Positions 54,581 through 64,000 of a stretch of DNA of 64,000 nt are shown piece by piece (position 1 is the stretch's first letter; the number at the start of each line of letters is the position of its first letter). The stretch is from Lampris incognitus (lineage: Eukaryota > Chordata > Actinopteri > Lampriformes > Lampridae), in the NCBI RefSeq assembly GCF_029633865.1, contig NC_079217.1, forward strand, positions 53,776,979 through 53,840,978. The letters run 5' to 3'. Position numbers and translations under genes: made by a program. The notes beneath the pieces are model-generated. The model was not told where the DNA came from. It made no database searches and saw only the letters and a list, made by a program, of their open reading frames with translations.

Positions 54581-55252
54581 TTTCCACCAACAGGGAACGG
54601 GTTCGGTGCCGGTTCGCAAACCCTTTTTTGAACGGTTCAGAGCATTTCGAGCAAAAATAAATCGGTTGCGAACCCGAAAAGTTGGTTCCGAACCGGCACC
54701 AACAAAATAGCAGGTTTTTCAGCGCGAGCCGTGACGACACCAATGGGCGCGTGACATTCCAGAGGAAGGAGAGAGGAGAACCTGACGACAGATAATGGCG
54801 GAATCGGCAGATAACAAGGGTGCGCAGGGGTCAGCTGAGGAAACTCGGTGTTTGGTTGTTATCTGGGCATCTCCCGAGTTTCAGGAAAAACTAGAGGGTA
54901 GTACAAGAAAGAGTAAGCTGTATGGCGAATTAGTAGAAGACATGGCCAAGAATGGGTTCACTCGAACGCAAGAACAAATTATCAACAACTTAAAAAAAAA
55001 AAAAACTTAAGAAGGACTACCGAGACGATAAAAGAGAGTTGTCCAAAAGTGGAGCCGGACGACGTAATAATATGACGCCATATTACTGCTAGCTTACATC
55101 CGGTGCTCAACGCACAAAGTCCCCCGTTGATGACGTACAACGGTTCCGCTAAAAACTGGTCGAAACGCGGGGCCCGTTCGCCACACGACACCAAGGTTCT
55201 CAGAATCCTGAACGGAACCGGTGCCTGAACCAGAGCTACTTTGGTGGAAAAG
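54577..55252 (+). mobile_element. Harbinger-like element with Myb/SANT ORF
   Basis: Left end CCCTTTTCCACCAACAGGG and right end TTTGGTGGAAAAGGGC are inverted. Inner blocks GGTTCGGTGCCGGTTC and GAACCGGTGCCTGAACC extend the imperfect inverted repeat to about 40 bp. No DDE transposase is present. Classification follows the domain of its ORF and is inference. Confidence 0.7.
54795..55010 (+). pseudogene. Myb/SANT-like DNA-binding ORF, frameshifted
   Basis: 71 codons: E-E-T-R-C-L-V-V-I-W-A-S-P-E-F-Q-E-K-L-E then Y-G-E-L-V-E-D-M-A and Q-E-Q-I-I-N-N-L-K-K, a Myb/SANT-like (trihelix-type) domain. The frame ends after an A homopolymer at 54992-55005. In another frame the expected continuation L-K-K-D-Y-R-D-D-K-R follows, so an indel in the A run broke it. 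Confidence 0.75.
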
Positions 55253-57293
55253 GGCTGTCAGGGGCCCGCTTTGCCTTCACTTAAGGTCGCTCTTATTTTT
55301 TACACTATTCAGCCCAGGTGGCACCTCTGACCCCGCTATACAACTTTCCTCCTCCAAGTTTCTTCGTTGCTGAGTTTCCCAGCCAATAATTGGCATCATC
55401 GGTACACCTTTGAAATGTCTTATTTAGCAGACGCTTTTATCCAGATCAACTTATAAGAGCGATTACAGATATATTTGTGTGCCAACCTCCTGACTAGAGC
55501 ACCGAATAGTAACATCACTGCAAAGAGTCCATTTTATGTCAAATGCAAATTACTTTAATTGCAGAACAGATCACCAATAGAGATGGAAGTGATGGGAGAT
55601 TCCAAAGTAACTGGACAATGACACAAATAAAGTATCTATTGCAGGGAAGACGAGACTTGGCTTATTAAGAAAAGTCACACGATAAATACTTTCATATGTC
55701 AGGGACTTTAGCGCTGCTTGCTTGGGATGTCAATCATGCGGAAGAGCAATTGCAACTTTCTCAGACTTCTTTTTGGCATTTTACTTTCAACTCATTCATT
55801 CAACTCACTCAATAACTCAATAAAATTCAGTTTTCTGATTCGCATTGCTCTCTCTCACTAACACACACACACATACACGTAAAAAATATCAAGGGACAAA
55901 TGAAAGACTCCTAGTGCAAGCATTGTCAAGACATGGATGACCCAATTAGCCCACAGTAAGACTTTGTACTGTGTGGTGGGGCTGAGAATGAGAGTGCCAG
56001 CTGCAAGGGACTCCTGGCATTGACTGGGGCGGCTCACTGGTATCAATGCATCAATTGCCCATGTGCTTCTTGCAGGACGGCCATGCAGGCCAGCTTACAT
56101 AAAAAAATGATAGCTGCTTAGAGGAAACAAATCCATAAGTAAGAATGAAGTCATAATGAGGACATACAGAGAGCGTAGCCCAGGGGGAGTCCAAAATGAG
56201 TTGGCTAAATCTGAACAAAGATCAACATCATTATAGCCAGAGAAGGCTGCCTCTGCTCCCTCGCCCATTGTGTCATACCGCCTTCCTGCCATATGTCCCT
56301 GCTTCACATAAGCCAGATTTTCAACACTAACCTCACCAATATTGTCAGGCTTCTCTTGTTACTTATGTCAGTTATGGTCAACTGGCATTTTCTGTTTTGG
56401 GGTTTTTGCTATAATCTCAAACAAAGTGTTGTTGATACAGTGTTCAATGGGAGTGGAGTTGGCCTCGGCAAGTTTTAATTGGCTCAGCTGTTGAATGCGG
56501 GGCCATTGATATGCTGCTCGTAGCCTGGTCATTTCCACCACAGGGCCAGGGTAGAGCACAGTGCCACAGAAAAGAGACATCCCCTGCCTGCTAAATAAAA
56601 CAGCCATCCCTCATGTGGTTAACTCATTTCCCCATCCATCCCTTACCCTCTGAGTAACTCTTGCAACTGATTTGCGGGAGCATGTGACTAATGCACGCTT
56701 CCGAAATTTGATTTCCATGTTTGTCCTGAAGATATGTCAAAACATGTCCACTCACTGACCAAAATGACAACACCCTCCCTGAATACTTTCTCATCGCTAG
56801 GAGGAGGAGGAGGCACAGGCACTCAGTCCATCTAGGGAAATATGATTGTGACTTGAGGTTTGGTGATGACTATATAGATAATCAGATACCTAGTATCCTC
56901 GATTTGGTCATGAAAATAGATGCAAATTATAAAAAGCCACATAGGCTCTCTCTGAGTTCACATTCTCACAGTCAGGGAGGTAGAAGAGATATCCTTACAT
57001 AACCCCGATGACGCCTGCTGATTTAGTGAGGGGGAGGCACCGTCAACTTTGGTTACACTGGCATGATGTTCTGACCCCTTATCATTTAGGTTCACCGTGG
57101 AGGAACGGGGGGGAGACTACACTGTCACATGAGGTTAGAATTGAGGATGCACTTAGTGCGTCGTGAGTCAGCAACATGTCATCCATGCGCACGCCCTTTT
57201 TCTGTCCATGTGTTGCACGGCCCCATTTCAAAACAAGCCAGGACGGTACGGTCGCTACCTCACTCTCTGGGTCAATACATGTTGCTACTCAAA

Positions 57294-57440
57294 AGCTCAC
57301 CAAAATACAGTGGAGAACGTGCAATTTCTTCGACCTCACAGCCCTCTCTCACGGTATCTCTCAATAATTTGCTTTTTCCTTTTCTCAACAGAATGGATAG
57401 AAACACAATTTTCTTGAACCTGCTTCTGATATTTACTTGT
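57294..57440 (+). repeat. Direct repeat, copy 1, with exon-like sequence
   Basis: Shares CTCACCAAAA, CTCACAGCCCTCTCT, a pyrimidine tract with TTTTCTCAACAG and an ATG, then TTCTT(G/A)AACCTGCTTCT with 57817-57960. From the ATG the frame begins M-D-R-N-T-I-F-L-N-L-L-L-I-F-T-C and stops after 26 codons. Confidence 0.75.
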
Positions 57441-57816
57441 AGTAAATATAGCAAAGGGAAACTTATACACTAAGATAAACTGTTTTTCAACCTGCTCTCT
57501 GTATAACCTCAGTAATGCTCATTATGGGGCAACATAATTTCTGTCTTGTCACTCTGTGTCACTGGGGAAAGCCGTGGATACGTTAAACATTTATGTGTAT
57601 ATGATATCATGGATGGGAATTTCAAACTACTGGAAAGCACAGCCCGTTTCACTTCCTCGATTCTTAGTCATGCTTCCAGGGGATTAAATTAAGGCACCGT
57701 GTGCAGGAGTCCATCTCCAACCAGGAAGAGTTGCCAACAATACACACTCGCATACAGACTCCTGCATTGTGATTGTGGTCATTTTAAAAAGTAAAATACA
57801 AAAAGCACGGAAGCTC

Positions 57817-57960
57817 ACCAAAACAGCAGCACGGACCATGCAATTCTCTAATCTCACAGCCCTCTCTGACTGCATCTCTTAATAACTCTCATTTCCCTTT
57901 TCTCAACAGAATGGGGACAAACGCAACTTTCTTAAACCTGCTTCTTACATCTAGGAGCAA
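57817..57960 (+). repeat. Direct repeat, copy 2, with exon-like sequence
   Basis: 523 bp after copy 1. The ATG at 57911 opens M-G-T-N-A-T-F-L-N-L-L-L-T-S, a hydrophobic start like copy 1, in a frame of 126 codons whose later part looks like chance. Confidence 0.75.
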
Positions 57961-58218
57961 CAGGCCTAGTGAGTTGGATTTCAGACTGCAGTGTTCCCAA
58001 TCAATTCTGGGTATTGCAGGAACTGCCGAACCTAGTCAGAACTTGACAAGAAAAGTAGAAAAATTGCCATTTCTGGGCCCACTATTGAAATTTTTCCCCC
58101 TCTACAAAATATGGGCGATATTCAAGAATGAAATAAGATCCACAATGATGACAGTGAAATTTCACTTTAATAGTGTATCTGTGATGAGAGCAGGTAACTG
58201 GACACAGCCAGTGGAGCA

Positions 58219-58251
<33 letters not shown>

Positions 58252-60054
58252 ACGCGCACCACCACTCAAATGGTTCAGCCGCCCACGGTGACGGTCGTGT
58301 GACCGAACTACTTGCCCACCTACACAGGAGTGGGTAAACAGAGACGAGGCTAAAGGGGGGAATGAAAACAGGAGACATGTGTGTCTGTCTGCCTGCGACT
58401 GCATCCGATCTGTCATTGCAGCTGAGACTACCGTGGGTGGAGGTAAGGGTGGGGAAGTGGTGGGTGGGGCGGGGGCACTCAGTCAGGCTTCCTGTCTTGG
58501 CACACCCTGTTCTGCCCATTTCCTGTCTGCTAGAAAAATGCCCAGCTCTGCCTGCTTTCTGGACCTTGCCAAGCCAACCCAAACAGGACCCAGCAAGTCA
58601 GCCTGTTTGACCATTTACTTCTCTCTCTGTCTAAGTGTCTTTAAAGGTTAAACCAAGAATCCCCTGACAACAACCTAATTGTATTTCGTATGTGTGTTAT
58701 AGACGTAGACTGATAATTAGTAAAAAAAAAACAAACAAAAAAAAAACATTTCAGTTCTCTGTTTACTTGGACAGATGTTACCCTGGGGGAAATTTTGAGA
58801 AGGCTATAAATATATGCCCACTTCCTTCAGTAACCCACCTTTCGGCACATTAAACCAAAAATGGACGCATCAAGACAAAAGGCAATCTTTACAATAATGC
58901 AGTTTCACAAATGCACGAAGCAAATGCCATACATTTCCACAGCATGAAAAGGCCATTTTAAAAGCACATTTAAACAAGAAAACAGGTAAGAAGTTTGACA
59001 GAGGTTCGCGACAAATATTTTTCCATGTGTAATTCCCCACCCCATTCAAAAGGTCACTCTACTCAAAAGAGCCCTCTGTGTTGCTTGTTTAAGGACCGTT
59101 TTGACGTCGGCCACGAACATCCGCTCTCACAGAACAGTCACTCTACACCTCTTAAAAAGGGCCTGTCTGGTTCTGAGGGTGACGAGAGAATAAAAGACAA
59201 TCTTTTCTGGCCAGTCATTTTTCCTGTGTGCTTGAATACAGTTTCCTAGGGAAAGACCCAGCATAGAGACTCCTTCTAAGCCTAAACTCAATGGGTTATG
59301 CTGTAAAGGGCCACACTTTGAGGAAACGGAGATAGTCCGCATAAACATTTTGACCCGCAATATTATGAAGAGTAGCTAAGAGTGATGCAGAGGATAAAAT
59401 AATAATAATAATAATAAATAAACAAACCTGGTCACAAACCAAGACGGTCATTATGACCGTTTTGGATTTTCAAAGTTTAATAACTTTGTGAAAAATAAAA
59501 GATACAGACCTGCCGCCCCCTGAATTCTCCTAAAACTGCATATAACCATCCACCCATTGTCTTAACCGCTGCTGGAGCCTATTCCAGCAGTCATTGGGCG
59601 GCAGGCGGACAGGAAGCCAATTACACCAAAAAAACATTTTTAAAAAAAAGTCATGATAACATCTATCTAAAACGACCATGATCGGTCAAAATGACCGCTC
59701 GTAATTTACACGTGATCGTGCGCGTCATGTCACTATTTGTGACGTGTTGTGGTCGCGTCATTTCCTTCGCTAAATTCATCGCTCTGTCCTAGAAAACAAA
59801 AACCCAAAAACTAGCCTTCTCCAGTGCCGAGACATGGTCTACATTTGGTTTTTGATTAGTGCCAACATGTCTGGGTACAGACGCCGTTTCAGACGCACCA
59901 TGACTGACGCCTTGCAGTATTTACAGGCGTTGGACAGCGGCCATTTTAAGTTGTTTGAAAAATAGTATTAAAAGTTGTTAAAATGTTAATTTTGGTGTTA
60001 GTTAGTTTCTTAACAGACATACGAACATATGTAACGCATTAATATCTAAATCGG

Positions 60055-60180
60055 ATATTGTAACGTGCATGGATAAATAGACTCGCTAGCCCTTGGCTAA
60101 CGGGTCGGACCCTTTAGTCGGCTGGCTACCGTTGTCGCCCGTGGTGTGGGAGACACGGGTTCGCGTCCCGGCTGTGGCGG
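60055..60180 (+). repeat. tRNA-like repeat C, copy 2 (uninterrupted)
   Basis: Carries CCCTTTAGTCGGCTGG uninterrupted where copy 1 (47800-48530) holds the 567-bp hAT MITE, and so serves as the empty-site reference. Confidence 0.8.
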
Positions 60181-60197
60181 TTCCTGGGCTGTCCTCC

Positions 60198-60660
60198 TAA
60201 AGGCCCAAACATACTCGGGCGGGGCGGACTCCGCCGTACTAAAAGCGGACGCGCGCAAAGCTCACATTTTACGACCGCGATGAGTCCGCGCCGCGCACCA
60301 GTGTCACACAAAAGACTGCTCGGCATGTATTTGTCACATCGACCTCCAATAAATGGGACACCGATCTGCATTTTGGATTTGCCGCCATCGCGTGGTGGAA
60401 CAAAGGAAGCCGGAGCGTCTGATGATGGAGGCGAGCTTTGAGGAGAGACTTGCCAGACGAGGTGCGAAAGTACCCACACCAGCGTCTCTTCAGTTTATTT
60501 TCTTGTAGAGCCAGCAGGCAGAGCATCTCTTCCTCGTCGTCAGCGTCGGACGCCATGGCAGAAGAGTGTAAACAGCGCGCAAGAATTGTGGGTAATGTAG
60601 TGTTTCACGGACAGTTTTACAGGAAACTACAACGCGGAAGTGCGCTCGACTATGGAAGCC
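60198..60660 (-). repeat. GC-rich segment, possible Harbinger-like remnant
   Basis: A minus-strand frame from 60556 begins M-A-S-D-A-D-D-E-E-E-M-L-C-L-L-A-L and has K-R-R-W, loosely like the start of Harbinger transposases, then loses similarity. Flanks such as CCCAAACATACTCGGGCGGG fit a transposon end. Weak call. Confidence 0.3.
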
Positions 60661-60672
60661 CAAATGGTAGAG

Positions 60673-60932
60673 GCTAGTTCCCATCGATGCAGAGAACGGT
60701 CACCTGAGCATGCGCAAGTACTCGTTGCCTTCGTTGTTTGGGTAGGTTAAGGTTAGGGTTAGGGCGGGGTTAGGGTTAAAGTTAGCTAATCAGACGCAGA
60801 GTAGGGGTGGGTCTTCCTAGAATCCTAGCACCTGGATGCTACGCGGGGCGCGTGGAGGCATGGTAGAGGCATTTCGCGCATGCTCAGTTGACTGTTCTCT
60901 ACTCCATTTCCGTTCTCTGCGTCGATGGGAAC
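60673..60932. mobile_element. Fold-back element 2 with telomere-like loop
   Basis: Arms share GTTCCCATCGATGCAGAGAA (60676 onward; 60932 downward with one change) and TGAGCATGCGC. The loop at about 60738-60780 contains GGTTAGGGTTAGGG-type units. The right arm has a ~20-bp insertion. Confidence 0.8.
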
Positions 60933-61056
60933 CAGAGCCCTAGAAAGAGAGTTACGTCAACTCCGTAGACGTCAATGGGCCAATGCAATGGCGGATCATG
61001 GGAGCCCAGGATAGTTCCAAACAGTGCGCATAGAATATGTGTCACGTTGGAATATA

Positions 61057-62255
61057 CACTCACCGGCCACTTTATTAGGCACACCTGTCCAACTGCTCGT
61101 TAACGCAAATTTCTAATCAGCCAATCACATGGCAGCAACTCAATGCATTTAGGCATGTAGACATGGTCAAGACGATCTGCTGCAGTTCAAACCGAGCATC
61201 AGAATGGGGAAGAAAGGTGATTGAAGTGACTTTGAACGTGGCATGGTTGTTGGTGCCAGACGGGCTGGTCTGAGTATTTCAGAAACTGCTGATCTACTGG
61301 GATTTTCACGCACAACCATCTCTAGGGTTTACAGAGAATGGTCCGAAAAAGAGAAAATATCCAGTGAGTGCCTTGTTGATGCCAGAGGTCAAAGGAGAAT
61401 GGCCAGACTGGTTCGAGCTGATAGAAAGGCAACAGTAACTCAAATAACCACTCATTACAACCGAGGTATGCAGAAGAGCATCTCTGAAAGCACAACACGT
61501 CGAACCTTGAGGCAAATGGGCTACAGCAGCAGAAGACCACACCGGGTGCCACTCCTGTCAGCTAAGAACAGGACACTGAGGCTACAATTCGCACAGGCTC
61601 ACCAAAATTGGACAATAGAAGATTGGAAAAACGTTGCCTGGTCTGATGAGTCTCGATTTCTGCTGCAACATTCCGATGGTAGGGTCAGAATTTGGCGTCA
61701 ACAACATGAAAGCATAGATCCATCCTGCCTTGTATCAACGGTTCAGGCTGGCGGTGGTGGTGTAATGGTGTGGGGGATATTTTCTTGGCACACTTTGGGT
61801 CCCTTAGTACCAATTGAGCATCGTGTCAACGCCACAGCCTACCTGAGTATTGTTGCTGACCATGTCCATCCCTTTATGACCACAGTGTTCCCATCTTCTG
61901 ATGGCTACTTCCAGCAGGATAACGCGCCATGTCATAAAGCTCGAATCATCTCAGACTGGTTTCTTGAACATGACAATGAGTTCACTGTACTCAAATGGCC
62001 TCCACAGTCACCAGATCTCAATCCAATAGAGCACCTTTGGGATGTGGTGGACCGGGAGATTCGCATCATGGATGTGCAGCCGACAAATCTGCAGCAACTG
62101 CGTGATGCTATCATGTCAATATGGACCAAACTCTCTGAGGAATGTTTCCAGTACCTTGTTGAATCTATGCCACGAAGGATTATGGCAGTTCTGAAGGCAA
62201 AAGGGGGTCCAACCCGGTACTAGCAAGGTGTACCTAATAAAGTGGCCAGTGAGTG
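61057..62255 (+). mobile_element. Tc1-type transposon B, 1199 bp, defective
   Basis: Same family as element A, with the same ends and TA flanks (61055-61056, 62256-62257). It is 21 bp shorter than A because of one deletion. Confidence 0.95.
61204..62223 (+). pseudogene. Tc1 transposase, defective copy
   Basis: The family start codon is at 61204, but codon 7 is TGA (61222-61224) where copy A has TTA. The remaining open frame from 61243 is 326 codons. An in-frame 21-nt deletion near 61362 removes R-Q-F-C-G-R-K between the two DNA-binding subdomains. The DDE residues (W-S-D-E-S, Q-Q-D-N, P-D-L-N-P-I-E-H-L-W) are intact. Function as transposase is unlikely. Confidence 0.93.
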
Positions 62256-62257
62256 TA

Positions 62258-64000
62258 TATGCAGTGCATGAATATCTCAATTGGGTATTCATCTTGGCAG
62301 AGTATGGAGTTTAAAAACCAGTGGTCCTTTTGATCGCCCATGGTCGTTTTAGGGAGGAGTGAAATCCTGGTCGTGCTAGTGTTAAATTCTGCTTATAATC
62401 GTGCATCATGGCCTTAATGACAACAGTGTAAAACTATAATGAGGGATGATTGCCTGAAATTACTCATCAATCATTTATAACCTTAGAATGTAACATGGAG
62501 ATCATTTGCCAACTGAATGCTTTGTGCGTCCTATTATCCCATCAATAACAGACCCTGTGGGATGACACTGTCTCTGGAGAGACCATTAAAAGCATGAAAA
62601 CAAGGAGCTTCCAGCTACTCAGAGTCTGTGACCTCAGAGCTATGGGCTTTTGTTCTTAGGGGCAGGGGTGGAGGGCAGCAGGTGGTTAAATGCATACGCG
62701 CATGCGCAAACACACACACACACAAACGAGTGTGTGTATGCCAACCCTGAGGGCGAGTTTAAAGAATTGCTCTTGCATAATAATGAAACTTAGGCGTGAA
62801 CCCACATGGTTGCTTTATGATCCGCTTCTAACGACAGCTTTCTGTAGTAGTCTCCTGATAAAAAAAGGCCTCCGCTATGAAGATCAATCTGCTTTGTGTA
62901 ACTAGCCAAACTTCCTGAACCTTCCTGGTGATGTCATTGCCTCATGGTAAAGAGAACATCTGTGCAGCTGAACGAGACTCCTCAGCTCTTCTCGCTCATT
63001 ACTCACATTTTAAATGCTTTGCTTCACATTTTGGTGTAAGTGTACGTGTGCATGTTTAACATTCAGCACACACCCCCCTGAAGAAGACCAAAACATCGTA
63101 TGTTGGCCTTTTGCTGACAAGAATAAATGTAAAATATATGAATTTACTTTTAACTGTTTCAGTGTGCGCTTCCACATTGGACTCGGTTGTGTTTTAGTCG
63201 GTACTTCAGATGCACCACAACCTTATATTTGATCTCGAGACTACACAACCGTGACTTTTGGAGAAACTTCTCTTTTTTCTTCTTCTTCTTGTTTTTGCAT
63301 GTTTCAACATGTAAAAAATGTCTAATAGTCAGACCACCGGGGAAAATTTTGGACCCGTAAGGTAAAAATTTCTCCAGCAACCACAGCGTTTAAGAGTTTT
63401 CTCTCAAAAGTACCCTGATCTTGAAATCACAGCAACCGAGACGATCAAATTATTTTTAAAAAAAAACTTTTAGTATGGATTCTTTCTTGGAAGCTTTACT
63501 TTATTTAGAGCCTATCTGGCATCGCGTCTTACATCTGTCTGGATTGTATTTTCATACCGTTTGTCTTCATGCATGCCAAATAACCAAAGCATGGCGGCTG
63601 AAGAGGCATGCAGGCAAACAAGTGGCTCTCTTTGGCTGTTAGCGTGGACCGAGAACAGCCTTGAGGAGCACCGTCATATCCACAACAGTGAACACATTTC
63701 CCAAACCTGAAGGGAGGGGGGCTTCAACACTAAAGCATAAAGCTCACCAAAATACCCATTAACTAGACCTTTTCCGTGTCTGTGAGAGATGCTTTATATA
63801 AATAAAGTGCAATTAGTGGCACGGATCAGCCAGAGTGTACCCCCCCCACCCCACCCTCTACCATTAAAATGTAGTTCCCTGGTTTGTTGCACCACCTTGG
63901 TCTAAGCTTTTCTGGATGGTTAGTGTAGTGTCCATTTATTCAGATAAAGGAGAGTGGTTCTCAGATTCTCAGGGCCTCCCTCAGCTAAAGGATTAGAAAG
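62258..64000. other. No gene recognised
   Basis: AT-rich sequence with a short AC run near 62708. The bases at 63075-63095 (CCTGAAGAAGACCAAAACAT) resemble motifs near retroelement 3' ends. No hip1 first exon was found here. Confidence 0.5.

Larger units (their letters stand above)
55253..60054. other. No gene recognised; minor repeats
   Basis: 55421-55500 (AGCAGACGCTTTTATCCAGA) resembles a very common fish repeat. 57294-57440 and 57817-57960 are related direct repeats. 58222-58250 is a GT tract. 59557-59612 is a SINE-B-type tail fragment. Probable intron 1 or upstream of hip1. Confidence 0.5.

Noticed and set aside
60120..60175. Functional tRNA genes at SINE heads and at 60120-60175
   Set aside because: A- and B-box-like motifs are present, but the heads continue into SINE bodies and no clean cloverleaf with acceptor stem and pol III terminator was seen.
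44000..64000. First coding exon of hip1
   Set aside because: I looked on the minus strand for the conserved K-V-L-S-R and E-R-E-x-F-E coding pattern and found no convincing match. It is probably beyond the window.
1..64000. A new multi-gene defence or biosynthetic system
   Set aside because: The window holds one host gene and many mobile elements. No cluster of cooperating unknown genes was seen.

Overview
The window is nuclear DNA of a ray-finned fish, most likely a teleost. The evidence is a vertebrate-type split gene with fish-like protein divergence, several Tc1-type transposons, many tRNA-derived SINEs, hAT and Harbinger-like remnants, and long AC and GA microsatellites. Nothing bacterial or viral was recognised, and I cannot name the species.

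One host gene dominates. It is hip1 (huntingtin-interacting protein 1), on the minus strand. I could follow 30 consecutive coding exons from position 43821 down to a stop codon at 7328-7330. The exons keep frame throughout and give 1008 residues, aligned from about human residue 41 to the C-terminus. The order is: ANTH phosphoinositide-binding domain (exons 2 to about 10), a short AP2/clathrin-binding linker (exons 11-12), coiled coil (exons 13-20), then the THATCH/I-LWEQ actin-binding module (exons 21-29). The first coding exon, about 40 residues, was not found and probably lies beyond 64000. The roughly 20 kb from 43822 to 64000 would then be intron 1 or upstream sequence. The 3' UTR probably occupies much of 1.8-7.3 kb.

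The most notable gene feature is the intron at 42993-43757. It reads as a minor-spliceosome (U12-type) AT-AC intron, with an ATATCC donor, a TCCTTAGC branch-site-like motif and an AC end. Only that splice gives the conserved ANTH sequence without an insertion.

Mobile elements fill the introns and flanks. There are eleven copies of one tRNA-derived SINE (SINE-A), several with clear target-site duplications, one of them ending 7 bp from a hip1 splice donor. There are three Tc1-type elements: two long ORFs that look intact (12191-13410 and 50695-52328) and one broken copy (61057-62255). A hAT element (15-1385) sits inside a SINE with exact 8-bp duplications, and a 567-bp hAT MITE sits inside a tRNA-like repeat. 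Other repeats include a Harbinger-like remnant with a Myb/SANT ORF, two fold-back elements with telomere-like loops, RTE-type LINE tails, a minisatellite-bearing element and many microsatellites.

I did not find a convincing new multi-gene system. The most checkable unusual items are the AT-AC intron, the weakened clathrin box in hip1, the intact-looking Tc1 ORFs, and the nested insertions that preserve relative ages.
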